A stretch of 64,000 bases of DNA from Chrysomallon squamiferum (GCA_012295275.1 CM022673.1:29955136-30019135), one strand, 5' to 3'; shown: positions 50,489 to 63,140, counted from the first letter of the stretch. Notes: generated by a model from the sequence alone, not told the origin. Numbers and translations are program-made.

Positions 50489-50795
50489 GGATGAGCATCT
50501 CTTATTCAAAATGTCTGGGGCAGGATGTGTCTCCTATTTCGGAATGTTTCGGGTTTGGAATACAAGGAGAACATCAAAGTGAATACAAATCTAAACACCA
50601 AAACTGTTTATATTTCATGTACATCTTACATACATAGCCTGCAGGTAGTTTTGTATAATATTTGTAATATTTTTGTGCACAATATAATTTTTATGCATCA
50701 AGCCATTTGTAAACTGCAACCATCCTATCTTGCTGCTTGTAGAAAGTTTCAGATTTTGTATATGCAAACATATAGCATTTTGAACTAAAGTATTA
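50489..50795 (+). mobile_element. Old DNA-transposon-like element (MITE-sized)
   Basis: The left end reads gagcatctcttattcaaaat followed by gtctgggg. The right end contains gcattttgaactaaag, an inverted match to TTCAAAATG. The interior (aatctaaacacc, atttcatgtacat, acatagcctgcaggtag, ttttgtgca) strongly recalls an abundant old vertebrate DNA-transposon repeat starting TATCCCTTATCCAAAATG. That comparison is from memory only. It could be a shared superfamily or a chance resemblance. Confidence 0.4.
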
Positions 50796-51284
50796 ACACT
50801 AAAACATAAATTTCTAAAAATTAAATATTTATGAAGTATTGAAAAAATATGTGATAATCAGAATAGAAAAAAAACAAAAACAAAATTTCAAGGTATGCTT
50901 CTCTGATGGCTTTAAAAATTTGATCAGATTTTGTTGATGTCCTTTCAATTTAATAAATGAATTCAGAGAAAGGTATGTATTATTATATTATTTTGTTGAA
51001 ATGCACAATCTTTTCAGTGTACTGCAAACAGTGGGAAACACAAGCCTAATAGAAAATAACTAAATAGTTACTTTTGATTATTTTATCTCGTCACAATTAT
51101 TAAATTTTTTATTAGAATGTGCTTAATTATACTGACAAATGAAATCAGATCTGTTATACGTCATCTACTTTTTGGGGCAAATAAATAAATGATTAACATT
51201 CAGTGTATTGTGTCTTCATTTATTTTTGTTATTCATCCCAGTATTAGTTGTGAAATTGATCTATAAATCCAGGAAACCTAAAAC

Positions 51285-51345
51285 AGGATGGGATTTAATC
51301 CCAAGGATTTGGTTTAAATGATTAATCACTACACCACCAATAACT
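51285..51345 (-). mobile_element. tRNA-derived SINE fragment
   Basis: On the minus strand, GGTGTAGTGATTAATC resembles an A box (51321-51336). It is followed about 20 bases on by GGGATTAAATCCC, a B-box-like palindrome (51290-51302). The order and spacing fit a decayed tRNA head of a SINE. Confidence 0.45.
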
Positions 51346-52434
51346 GTGTTTCAGGTATTTAGCACGTAATAATTAGAAAGGGTTTAACAGATACGTGTAA
51401 AGATATACCATTTACACCATAATATGTACACTGGAAACAGATATAAAATTAAAACATTTATTTTCCAAACCATTCCACAAAATGGACAGTCCAAAATGTA
51501 ATCAGTTCCATGGAGTATTTTCCAGAATGTGCTGACATGGTGAGTATTTAATATGGATGATAAAATAAAAAACATTTTAACATACAACAATCTCGTTAAT
51601 TTAAGTATGTAATTTATTGCGTTGTGCCAAAAAGCGAATTCACCATACTTCGAACTTTGTAGATTCATGGTCTTAGGGAAATAACTCTATTTTAATTTAA
51701 TATATTGCATAATCAAAACAAAAAAATCAAAAATTCATAAATAATACATTATTATTATTGTTAATTGCATTAACTGAAATAAATAAATTTATATGAAAGA
51801 ACATAACAAACGCTAAACTACTAGAAGAACTGTCGGTGGCATTTTATAAAAAAAAATATTTCTTGAATTAATTATAATACCAGTATTTATATTCGATAAG
51901 ATATAGTTATTTTTTGTGTACGTAGTTTAATTTTAAATTTCCAGAATAATTTACAGGCACGATGTTATTGTTGAAGATAGGTAATGCTTATTCCTCCCCC
52001 CCACCGGTTATTTAGACCATTTTGTGAGTTTCAAACTGGGTAAAATTATGGTTTAAGGGAAATAACTCTATTTATGTTAACGCACATGTAATCGAAAGAT
52101 TGAGTCTCAAATACAATTCGTTAAAATATATATCTATTTATAACAACAAATGGCAAGTAATACTATATTAAAAAAGAGCAGCTGATGGTAATCGAATTTT
52201 AAAAAAATTTAATATTGCCAGTATGTATATTCAATAATGAATTTTTTATTTTTACATGTTTAATTTAATTTCAAAATAATATGATTCACAATAATCCACA
52301 CGCACAATATTACTGCTGATTCACAAAACGAATATTTATTTTTCTGGTTACTAAGTCAAATAACAATGTATATCGAAGTTCTTAAGAGTCATGGTCTAAG
52401 GGAAATAACTCTATTTTATATCAACGCACTAAAC

Positions 52435-52490
52435 CAGTCATGGGCAAACTGAGGTCCGCGCAGCTTTCTGAGTGGCCCGCCTAATTTCAC
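52435..52490 (+). mobile_element. hAT-type transposon end
   Basis: CAGTCATGGGCAAACTGAGG followed by tccgcg...gtggcccgcc is the characteristic terminus of hAT MITEs (CAGxGGTGGGCAAACTxCGGCCCGCGG). It lies directly after the third landmark copy of the tandem duplication, so it probably inserted there. The right end may be near aatcgcccgc at 52633, but I could not confirm it. Confidence 0.6.
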
Positions 52491-53046
52491 ATTAATTCAA
52501 ATTTTATAAAATAAATCTATTTTGTATCTACTAATACACTAAAACATATGTATTTTTTTTTTTTATTATAACAGTTTCTGAAGCAAATGAAAATGAAATT
52601 TTCTTAAAATAAACTCTACGTAAAAACACAAAATCGCCCGCTTCTCGAAAACATTACCGATTTATTACTTTCTATTTCGAATTTCTATACATATTTATTG
52701 CAGAATATTTATTTAAATTTGCTGCTTATTATTTAATTAATTAATTTATTTATAGATATTTCCTTGTTCCATAAGTATACTATATTACTGACATCTGTTT
52801 GCTCAAGATTTATAAATTAAAGTATAACACTTTAGCGGATAATGTAGTCTGCAGATCCCTTCAGATAACTAATAATATTAAATATCTGTTTTCAATAGTA
52901 GGTGAAAGAAATACCGAATATTACTATATGATTATAGTATTATCCCCATACAGTTTGTTTTGTTATGCAATTACTTTACTGGAATATGATTGAATAGCTA
53001 TTTTTATTAATAGCTTTTTGAAATGGGAATATTTTATCATGATGAT

Positions 53047-53091
<45 letters not shown>
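53047..53091. repeat. (AAT)n microsatellite
   Basis: About 15 AAT triplets in the spacer, inside the duplicated region. Confidence 0.95.
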
Positions 53092-55348
53092 TTACAACTT
53101 CGTGAAGCAATAATCTAAGGGAAGCAAGCTTAATTAACACACATTGAATAGAAAGAATGAGTCTCCAAGAACCCTCATTTATTTATTTTATTATTATTTT
53201 TTTCATTTAGCCATATAATGTAACTATTTCCAAATAACATTTTACTTTCGAGATCAATAGTGGAAACATCAAACAGTTACATAAACATAATTTTTTGTTG
53301 TTGTTTGACTGATCTACTGATTAACATGATTAATTTGTTAATTTCTGTTTTGAATTGCAATACATGTACATGTATATTGCAGAATACAATTTTTTTTAAT
53401 CCAAATGATATTAAAATAAATTCGATTGATTGATTGATTGACTAGTGCAAAAAATATGTTACATTACTGACATAGCCTTGCTCTAGGTTTTAACTTTCTG
53501 ATTTAATACTTGGTGGATAATGTAGTTTTCAAATAACAGTGTATTTCTCCCAAAACATGAATCATAACTAGCACAAAATATTACATGGTAATCCGTGAGG
53601 TTAACAGATACACTGAGGTATAAAATTATGTTTACACATAATAACATTAACACACACTCACCTAAATATTCTTATGCATACAAACATATAAAATTATCTA
53701 TAAAAATAGCAAAATTAAGAGAAAGGAAGTGTCATCCGTTTGTTCATAATGATAGAAAAAAGTATTTTCTAAGTAAAGTATAATTTTAAATAAGCATTTA
53801 ATAGATTGCTTTAATTAATGATGTTATTTTATTCTGATGGGTTATTTTAACTGAAGAACATAAGTGTAAACAAATTACTGAAAATGAAGTTTGTTTATAC
53901 TTACTGACTGACATATTGTCTGTTTCAGAGATATGTAAACAGAGATTTACATGATGTAAGGTGCTTGTATGATTGAAATAAAATATATTTATTATATTAT
54001 TTGAAAAAGAAACTCTTAAAATTTAATGTCCTATTGTTTATTTAAATAGAATCCCCCCTTGAATTCTGTAACACAAATCAAAACTAATAAAACTGTACCC
54101 TGATAAAAAATAGAAGAAAAAAAGAAGCAAACAATAAGAAAAAGGTTGTCTTTTTAGTTGTGGCCTCTAAAAATATGGTGACTTCATTAGGATTCCTTAG
54201 AATTCTTACAAATTCACTTTTAATTTTTTTTTTTTTTTTTGACATTGTTACCCACCACATGTAATCTCCCACCAGCTTGAAACTGAAGAAAACTTCACTA
54301 TCAAGCCTTGCCAGTTGAAATTATATCTACATCACCTTCCAAATACTTCATTTATTATCTGTCTAGATATGTTTAAAAATAATAACTTGAAATATATATA
54401 TTTTAAAGTTGTAATGAAAAAAAGAAAGTTACTAGGAATAATAAATGTACTATCATCTAAATTTGATTTTTAGATACATGTATTACAACACTAACTGTAG
54501 CCCATTCCTGTGACTTGAGAATTTGTTTAACTTAAGAATATAAATATTTCTTTAATTTTCAATTAATAATATTTAATATAGATTTTCTGAGTATTATGCA
54601 TATGGGTGTCAGATCAGCTGAGTAACTTTTTAGACAAATCCTTCAAAATGACTGTCAGTTTGAAAATATTAGATTTAAAGTTTAATAAAATCCATATCAG
54701 CAGATGCAGGCACTGTCAGTGTGAAAGTGCTGGTTTCTAACTTAATTTTATATAACCATCAGGGCAACAAAATTCCATTACTGTTTTTGACTTTAAAATC
54801 AATCCTTTGTGTCATTTTTATTTCATTGTGCATTCCAGGAGGAAAAATGTAACAACTGATATAAATTATCTGAAGGTTTTTAATGGTTAATTTTGCTTGA
54901 ATTAAATGAATGTACTAAATAAAAATCACTTTAGCTTTATTGTTTGATTTATGTTGCTGCAGAACTCAGAAAACTGAAGAGAGTAAAATTTCCAGGTTTG
55001 ATTTTCAAAATTTTAAATCTCAGCATTTCAAAATATTTGTTTAATCTGTTCTGAAATAATTGTTTATGAATATTAACTTATATAGTTCAGTAAAAAAACA
55101 AAAAACAAACTTATTACCATTTTTCTCATTGATTTGAAAAACATTATATCTGCTACTTTCTGCATTTGGTAATGATTATACATTAAAAAATCTAAAGCAA
55201 TGTAGAACAATATATTGTCTAATGAGTAAAAATTTATCAAATTGTTTTTTATACTGTATGAATTTTAAAGTACTTAAATCTTTACTGTGTAGGTAATAAA
55301 ATAAATATACTGTTTATTTAATGGTTTTGATTTTTAAATTATCTCCAG

Positions 55349-56175
55349 ATCTGTCAAATGAAATCCTCTGTGATCTCTAATAAAAATATGGCCACACTAA
55401 ATGGAAGCATCTGCCTAAATGATGAGGTAAATGTTTGTTTTGTTTCTTTGGTTTGTTCTTAATTTTTGGGTGTTCCTGTTCATTAATATCAGTAAATCAT
55501 GTAATCATGTTATTATTTCTTATTTTGTATTTTCAGTAGTTTCTTTCATGCTCATTATGGAGAAAGTTCTTTTTTGTGGTTATTTTTGTTGAGGACATTT
55601 AAGTTTTTACTTACTGATTATACTATCAGTTTACAATCTGTAAAACTGTCACAAAGTTAACTATTATTATTTTTTAAAATAGAAATGTCTTTTCTTCCTT
55701 TTTTTTTTTTTTGGATAATCAGTTTCTACATGAATTTGATTATGTTGAGACCTGAACAAAAGGGCAAACCCAAAGTCTATGCTATCAATACTTTCTTTTA
55801 TTCAAAATTACTGAGTAGAGGTGATGCATCTGTGAAATGCTGGACATGAAAGATCGACATTTTCAGTTATGATTATGTTGTGATTCCCATTCTTTTAGGA
55901 GTGCACTGGTGCCTGGCTGTAAGGATCTTGCTTTGTGGCATTTTATTTTTCATTAAAATTATTGCAGATCAGATTTTTTTAGGATGTTGTGAGGAATCTT
56001 TCTTTATGCACTTTTTCAGATTATAAACTTTATAATAAAAAATGCATGTTTTCTCTCTTATTTAACTGTTTCTGAATCTTCAGTGCTGTTGTTGTTAAAT
56101 GAATGTGATTGTGGTGTGTTTGCTGGTAAATATGCAGACTATATTACAAGAGAGGCATCAGTTAATTTCAGTCAG
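55349..56175 (+). pseudogene. SENP1/2-type SUMO protease (Ulp1, C48) pseudogene, catalytic domain only
   Basis: Three exon-like blocks remain in order. Block 1 (55349-55426), after acceptor ATCTCCAG and before donor GAG|GTAAAT, ends NMATLNGSICLNDE, like SENP1 DLQTLNxxxWLNDE. Block 2 (55715-55918) matches INFYMNLLM, then GKPKVYAINTFFYSKL and VVIPILLGVHWCLA, and ends at donor GTAAGG; it includes the catalytic His at 55904. Block 3 (56084-56175) has DCGVFAGKYADYITRE, with the nucleophile Cys at 56110. Damage: an in-frame TGA at 55847-55849, loss of the acceptor AG before block 2 (TTTTGG instead), and no trace of the exon carrying the catalytic Asp (VVDFR...YYDS) in the 165 bases between blocks 2 and 3. 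Intron remnants show it arose by genomic duplication, not retroposition. No upstream exons recognised. Confidence 0.82.
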
Positions 56176-57101
56176 GTAACTGAAAGACTATTTATTAAAA
56201 GCAGTCTGATAAATAAATATTTGTATAACCATAGCCATTTTATAACTAATTTATACTGTTTGACGTTTTATAATTAAATAAGATTACAGATAAATATTTT
56301 AAAAACCAACAAAGAAACTGTTACATATAATCTTGAAGATCCTGTTTTACTGCCAGGTGTGAAACAATTTGTATTTGAAGAAGAAAGAGTTTAAAAATTA
56401 AAGGACTTAATCTGACAATAAATTTAACCCGTTACATTAATATCTGACTTGGTATTTCTCTGGTAATAACTAATACTGAAACTCTGACACTAAATTTACA
56501 TGTCAGACATTCCATTTTACTCTTTTTTTATATATATTTTTTGAATGAAAAGTTTAGATAACATTTCTGTCAAATAACTTTTGTTTATGCTACACTGGGT
56601 TACCGGATCCATTCCCTATTGTACTGTGTATAGGTTATTGGTTTACTAACTGTATCAATGAACACTGCGTGACTGACATGTAAAAAGATGTTCAGTGTGC
56701 TTTTGGGCGTAACAGCCACTGGTCGATAATAATGCATACACTTTTCAACGAGTAGTCCTTTTTTTTTTTTTTTTTTAAATGTGAATAAAAAGTAAATACT
56801 TATACTTTGTCATTATGAAATTAAATAAAAAAATAAATGCAATGTCGTCTATCAAAAATTACATGATCACAAATTTGTGGCGTTTAAGAAGTAAACCTGG
56901 ACCAAATGAATCCTTTGATAAGGGCGGTAACTCGAGACATACTGGTATGCCTCTTTCATACTTGTGAACAATAGCCTAATCTCGTACACATTTATTTCTA
57001 ATACTTTAAGCTCCATTCAAGACTTCAGAGTTCAGGAAGGTTATGTAGTTGTCATTGAGAACACTGTTCAGTTTTCGTTGACAACAATAGTAGTAACATA
57101 A

Positions 57102-57106
57102 TCTAA

Positions 57107-57156
<50 letters not shown>

Positions 57157-57180
57157 TGATGATGATGATGAATAATAAAA
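57102..57180. repeat. (AAT)n(GAT)n compound microsatellite
   Basis: About 17 AAT triplets pass into six GAT triplets and more AAT/ACA. Confidence 0.96.
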
Positions 57181-57453
57181 AAAACAACAACAATACAATT
57201 TTCACAGCTAGCTAACACTGCACAGAATACCAATATAAGTTATTTTAATTTTTGAATCGACACAGAAATGACACTTTAGATGACCAACAAAATCCTAACT
57301 AAATGTATGGATAATATATCTTTGTTCTTATTCTAGCTGAGAAAATTGTGACTATTTATCCATTTTGTGTTGCTAAGTTTACACGTCTCTGTGATGGACA
57401 TAGTGTCTGTTGGAATGAAACATTACACACGTATGGTTTAAATGCGTTAAACA

Positions 57454-57454
<1 letters not shown>

Positions 57455-57495
<41 letters not shown>

Positions 57496-57564
57496 TTTTT
57501 TAAAAGCTAAAGCAGCTACATAATTTTTTTTTAATGATACTTTACATTATAATAAGCATATGCA

Positions 57565-57599
<35 letters not shown>

Positions 57600-57605
57600 A
57601 CAAAC
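57455..57605. repeat. (AAT)n and (AAAT)n microsatellites
   Basis: AAT triplets at 57455-57495, a poly-T interruption, then about ten AAAT tetramers at 57564-57605 ending in AAAC units. Confidence 0.94.
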
Positions 57606-57810
57606 AAACATTTGTGGCGGTGTTGCTAAACACTCGTTTTATTTATAATTGCCTACGAAACTTTCAAACAAAATTTTCAGAATATATTACTAAAAAAAAA
57701 AAAAAAAAAATTATATATATATATATCCATAAAATTTAGCACAGTCTGGTTATTTAATATGAAGAGCAGGATCCACAACAGATACAGACATACATACATA
57801 CCTATATGTG

Positions 57811-57868
57811 TACACACACAAACACACACACATACACACACACACACACACATACAATCATACATACA
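57811..57868. repeat. (CA)n microsatellite
   Basis: CA dinucleotides with TA and AA interruptions. Confidence 0.95.
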
Positions 57869-58017
57869 AATACATGAACATAAAGAGAAAGATATCTACA
57901 GGAGTACAAAAGATACATGCATAAGTAAATATAAGACATAATATTAAATTAACCATCATCATCATCATTTACACACAAATACGAGGAATTCTGGGTCTGA
58001 TTGAACGTGAACGTGCT

Positions 58018-58125
58018 CATGCATACATACATATACATACATTCATATACATACATCCACATGCATACATACATACATACATATACATAACTACATATAC
58101 ATACATACATACATACACGCACATA
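58018..58125. repeat. (TACA)n microsatellite
   Basis: TACA tetramers with TATACA and TTCA variants. The surrounding 57.76-58.53 kb is TACA/CA-rich and yields long spurious Cys/Val/Tyr-rich minus-strand frames. Confidence 0.95.
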
Positions 58126-58689
58126 TACGTATGTGTGTTTGTGTATACATACACAAATCTTGATAACTACAAATACGATAGAATGACATGATCGCATGCA
58201 TAGATACGCGTACAGATACACTAAGAGAGAAAACATACACAAATGAAAAACTGCTACATTTACACGTACACCAAGTATAGAACATGAAAACCATGTATGT
58301 AAATAATACATATCGAAAAAAGATAGTTACACACACATACACACACACACAAACAACAAAAAAACAGCAAACAACATAAAACAAAAATACCTTACACACC
58401 TACAAACACATATATAAATATGTAATTGCACACATTAGAACACACTTATATTGTATGTGCATACACAGTTGCTTACATACATACACAAAATCACATATAT
58501 ACACATAAAACCCCCCAGCAAACAAAGACACACACTCAAAACCCATACAAACACATAATTTATATCCTAAAACAAACAGGCCGTTCAGGTTTCTTCCTTG
58601 GTTCACTTATACATCTAAAATGTTCTTACAACACTCTGCATGTTTTAAATGTACATGTCCGAATAACTACTTCTCCTAAAGCATAATTC

Positions 58690-59480
58690 TCACTTGACCT
58701 AATGATGTTTTAACACCCGAGGAATTATTTTAGATTAAGTTGTGACCCTTGGGAATGAGCTAGAACAGGAAATACGTATGTCACCATACCTCAGCTCTCA
58801 TTGAGAGCTCTACTGCTGGCATTATCATTTAACAATCAGTCGACTTGTTTTAGTCTGTTAGGACTGCTAAGCAGTCTGTCAGTTTTCATCCCGTTACTTG
58901 ATAGCTAATTGTATTTTACTGTCCATTAATTAAGAAACTGGTGTCTTAAAAAGGGTGCCCGTTGATAGTAACGTAGTTCAAGATTATAATTTTCTGGCCA
59001 GTTAAAGTGTTTGGCTTCTCATAATCATTCCTTTTTATAGAGAGATCCTCTTTTATTTCTAACCGGGGGTCAGACAATTCAGAATGCAATGAAAACCTGC
59101 CGAGTCTGGCTGTAATCGTGGTAGTAGATTCTTATTTTTATTCAAATTCAAGTATTCGCAAAAAAAAAAAAAAAAAAAAAAAGAAGACGACGCACTGAAT
59201 TCATCTCTCCATTAAAATAGTACTTAATAATTACTTGTCGCCTTCATGGACATTTTTGTTTGCCTGAAACATGATATACGTTAACAAAAGAAATCTTTTG
59301 TTAGCGTCTGTCAGGGGACTGTATCCTTATAACATCTGGAGATTTATTTCCATGCAGAATCTTGCTCCGGACTGGCGTTTGACTCGTGCCGCCCGTGCGC
59401 CGCTAATGGTGATAGTCTGCTAATGAAGTATGATAAATGGGTAAGAAATATTTAACTGAAAAGCGCTTAATTAAAATGCT
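58690..59480. promoter_or_regulatory. Candidate conserved non-coding / regulatory segment
   Basis: In a spacer dominated by simple repeats this stretch has high-complexity sequence with several TAATTA/TTAATTAA homeodomain-type cores, an agctctcattgagagctct inverted repeat at 58794-58812, and a CG-rich core with cgtgccgcccgtgcgccg at about 59386-59403. No open frame with splice sites fits. Regulatory function is inferred from composition only. Confidence 0.3.
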
Positions 59481-60142
59481 TCTCTTTAACATTGTAAATA
59501 AAGTGCGGAGATGATGTTATCTGACAGAGATAGATGGCCTGACTGAATATTTAGCCCGTTAACGGAAAAAAAAAGCAACAAAAAAACTGTATACGAATTA
59601 AATAGGTAAATAATAACTATTAAAACGAAAACAAAAAAGCTCGCACCTTTGTTTGTGCAATAACAGTGACAACTGGAAATACAAATAAAGAACATTAATC
59701 GAAGAATAAAGAAGAGCATACATATAAATATGTATTTATATGTATGCATGTATTGAACCGTGTATTCGTAATTGTAAGATGCATGTTTGCATACCACCAC
59801 TACTAATCACAAAAAATTCTGCAAGAACTACAAAATAACAACAACTGCTACTATAACCCATAATTCTAAGTCTTGATTAAAATAGACAAAACACAAGTTA
59901 TTACCTAAATAATTTAAGTCAACTATCATTAGCAATATATGTTTTTAGAATGGCCTTAAAGTTAATATTATTCTTCTTTACAAATCGCACATGACCCGAG
60001 TAACACACACAAACGAACAAACGCTTATACTCACAGAATGACACGATTACTTTGCAATTTTCATTTATTGATGAATGTCAGCAATCAAAAGTATGTTATT
60101 GTAAAAAATATCTTTGTCCATGACGAATATTCAGGACTTGTT

Positions 60143-60183
60143 ATATGTATGTATGTATGCATGTATGTATGTATGTATGTATG
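60143..60183. repeat. (ATGT)n microsatellite
   Basis: About ten TATG/ATGT tetramers with one ATGC variant. Confidence 0.95.
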
Positions 60184-60542
60184 TCCAATATAACCTATTA
60201 ATGTGCGCAACGCGAACGTAAGAATTAGGCCTATTCACTGTTTTTAAATCAGATTTAAGAGTGCAAATAAAACACTTCCCGCTTAGCCTTCCTGTCAATC
60301 AAACAGCGCGAAGTCTAGAATACCAACATAGGGATATAACCCTATACATCTCGCCCTGAATAATGACTTTTAACTTACAACAATAGGATTTACTGAGACA
60401 CGAATGTCATTTATTGTGCAGACGCGTGCCTTAGAACCCACGCTATTGCTCATCCGGGTTACTGGCCACGTGCCATGTTTATGATGACATGTTCTAAACA
60501 ACTAATCTTTTCTTTCGTGTTTTCTAATTTTTTAATTTTTTT

Positions 60543-60580
<38 letters not shown>

Positions 60581-61197
60581 TGCGTAACTCTACCGTGTAT
60601 TTGGATCTTTATAGCGACAATGCATTTAAGTTAAATATTAAAAAACAACTTTAGATTTCCAAATACGTTTAAACATTTGTTAACTGTACACGTATAGTTT
60701 ATTACTTCTTTTTTCATCTTTTCCTCCTGTTTTTTTTCTTCACCTTGATGATCTTAATTTATTTTTGTTTTTCATCATAAAAACATTATTATTTTATATT
60801 TATTTTATTAATATATTTTTAATTTTTAAAATTTTCTTCACATATTTTTGGATTTTTTTCCTTTATATAGTAATTATTTTCACTCTAAGTGTTGCAACAG
60901 AACATTTAATTAAAGTTACGCCCTTATTTTGCACAGTCCATAATGAATTTGAAATTGAATAATTAATGTAAAGTAACTGATGAAAACGAGAAACATTATT
61001 TTTAAAATTAAATATAAGAAAATAAAACTGGAACAGGTTAAAATTGAATTAATATTTATATAAGAAGAATTAATAATAAATAAATAAAACTAAAAAAGTA
61101 AAAAGAAAAAAAAAAGAAAGAAAGAAAAAGAACAAAAAAACAAAACTACATAGAACAAAGATAAGAAAATGAACTTATTATAATCACTTCTACGATT

Positions 61198-61365
61198 ATC
61201 ATCACTAGTAGTACTATTACCAACACTAACTCTACTACTACTACTACTACTATTACTACAGATACCATTACTACCATTACTTCTACTTCTACTGCTACTA
61301 CTACTATTACTACTACTACTAAAAATACTACTAGTACAGCTACTACTATTACTACTACTAATAAT
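61198..61365. repeat. Imperfect (ACT)n microsatellite
   Basis: ACT/CTA triplets with many TAC and TTA variants. They read as poly-Ser or poly-Val on the minus strand, which is not a real protein. Confidence 0.9.
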
Positions 61366-62499
61366 AGAAAACAATAAAATAAAAATAATATAAAAATAAA
61401 TAAATACATAAAGTTAAACAAATAAAAAACACAATGAAAGAAACAAAACAGATGTGAAAAGAGCTCAGTGACATATTGGTTGGAACGGGAAACAACAGAG
61501 ACGGGCAATCGACCGAGTACATCTTAGATTAAGAACATATCATAACAACTTATAAGTGATATTTTGTTTTATGAAAACAACACAGTAACAATAACAAAAA
61601 AATAATAAAAAAAACATTTAAGGAAAAAAAAAAAAAAAACGAATAAACAAAAAACAAACAAAACAGCCGCCAATCCTCCCAAAATGTCCCAAATAAACAA
61701 CAACAACAATATTAATATTGCCGTAGCAGTAGAAATAGCAGTTACTGTTTGTTGTTGTTACTGATATTATTATTATGTTTATCATTCTTGTTATTGTTAT
61801 TGTTGTTATTGCTCTTGATATTACTACTACATCCACTACCGAATAATGGTTTTAAATCAGTATTAATATAATTAATACTAATTACCTTTTTCATGGTTGA
61901 TGCTATTTATGAAATATACCAGTGGTAATATTTATTTGTTTTCTGACACTCAAAAACACAAAAAGAAATGAAAAAGAAGAAGTAGATCCTGCCCACTAAT
62001 ATGACAAAAAAAGAGGAAAGTTCACTTTTGATATTTGTAATAATTTCTTTTTCGAATATACTGTACGCCATAATCATTATTTATTTATTTATTTATTTAT
62101 TTATTCTCGCATTGAAGTTCAGTTCCAGGTTTGGTAATGACACTTAGGTTTTCTATTATTCTTGTAAAACGTTGTTGTTGATAGTCTGTTGTTTGCAATC
62201 AAACCGATTTTTTTTTCTAAACTTGTTGCGTAAACCACGCACGTTTTCGAAATAATTAAATTTTACTGATCTGTTTGAATTTTACAGCCGATTTTCTTTG
62301 ATAAAATACGTCACCATTCTCAGTTCTAAAATCCACATTTTTTCCTTTTCAGTTTTTAAAATTTTCCTTTGTTCAAAGAACGTTGGCCTTTGATATTTGA
62401 AACCATTAGCCATTATAACAAAAAAAAAAAAAAAAAAAAAACCGCCGTGTGATTTTTATATTTTTTTTTTTTTTTTTTTTTAAATCTTATTTTCTGGTT

Positions 62500-63140
62500 C
62501 GCCTTTGTAATCCGTCAGCAGAAACTGTAACGTGATGATTTTTGTGCATAATATTGTGCAACTGCAAAGTTCCAGACAAAAGCTATTTCCAAACATTTAT
62601 TAGGAAGAAACGACCATTTCATAAAGACGGGGACTGTGTGCAGTGCACCAATGTGCATGATGCATTATTCATAAAAAAAAAAGAGACAGTGGCGTAAATT
62701 TGGCGGCTTAGCGGTAAAAGGCAGTTTTTATTCAATTTTACCTGTATTCGTTTCACATCGATTTCTAATTTCTGTTTTTGTAAACAAACTCAGCTTTTCA
62801 GGGCCGTTTGTGTTAATGTCTAGTTTTTACGTTGCTTATGCAGCAGTTCAGCTTGTGTTTTCATGATCCACCGCCAACCAATCTCAGACTTCTAATTAAT
62901 TTTCAAGAATAGATTCGTTATTATTATTATTTTTATTTTTAAATAATATTTTTTTCGCTAATATTTGAAATTTATTTAGTTTCCAGTCTCTTTCACGCAC
63001 ACACACAGACGCAAGGACTGTAGTATTACAATAACATCCAGCAGCTATATGGCGATTCTGGTGCAGACTCATTCATTGACTTTAAAGTGCTTTATGCGAA
63101 AAATTATTTTAATTTGCATGAGTGACCTTGACTTAAGACC
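62500..63140. promoter_or_regulatory. Candidate regulatory segment
   Basis: It includes a TTTGGCGG (E2F-like) site at about 62699 and TGACCTTGA at about 63123-63131, a perfect monomeric nuclear-receptor (ERR/NR5A) half site. It also has several TTTAT-type and TAATTA-type cores in sequence more complex than its surroundings. CACGTG E-boxes follow at about 63513 and 63787. No gene lies within the window to the right, so any target is unknown. Confidence 0.3.

Larger units (their letters stand above)
51560..53600. repeat. Diverged tandem duplication (about 350- and 720-base periods)
   Basis: A landmark, atggtctaagggaaataact followed by ctatttta, recurs at 51667, 52048 and 52391, with a decayed copy near 53111, i.e. 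spacings of 381, 343 and 720. Sequences between the landmarks also align: cacgatgttattg versus cacaatattactg; gaaagattgagtctcaaata versus gaaagaatgagtctccaag; the stretch around 52740-52870 versus 53390-53560, both ending ggataatgtagt. Copies are roughly 70% alike by eye. Confidence 0.7.
48626..55348. other. Non-coding stretch with transposon remnants
   Basis: No exon with supported borders and family motifs was found. It holds the CCDC34 3' end, AT-rich low complexity, an old DNA-transposon-like piece (50489-50795), a SINE-like piece (51285-51345), the 51.56-53.6 kb tandem duplication, a hAT end (52435) and an AAT microsatellite (53047-53090). A 33-base segment at 54976-55008 has a good acceptor (TTGCTGCAG) and a weak donor, and might be a decayed upstream exon of the SENP copy. 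Confidence 0.55.

Noticed and set aside
54976-55008. A small exon upstream of the SENP copy
   Set aside because: It has a good acceptor, but only 33 bases, a weak donor and no recognisable SENP residues. I mention it in the spacer entry but do not call it.
56288-56350. A last exon of the SENP copy
   Set aside because: The acceptor is present, but the reading frame that fits the family is broken by stops and similarity is too low to claim.
57677-58606. Long Cys/Val/Tyr-rich minus-strand frames
   Set aside because: These are translations of CA and TACA microsatellites with no splice-site or family support.
61090-61508. Poly-Ser and poly-Val frames on the minus strand
   Set aside because: They are produced by the imperfect ACT repeat. 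Neighbouring sequence is low complexity.
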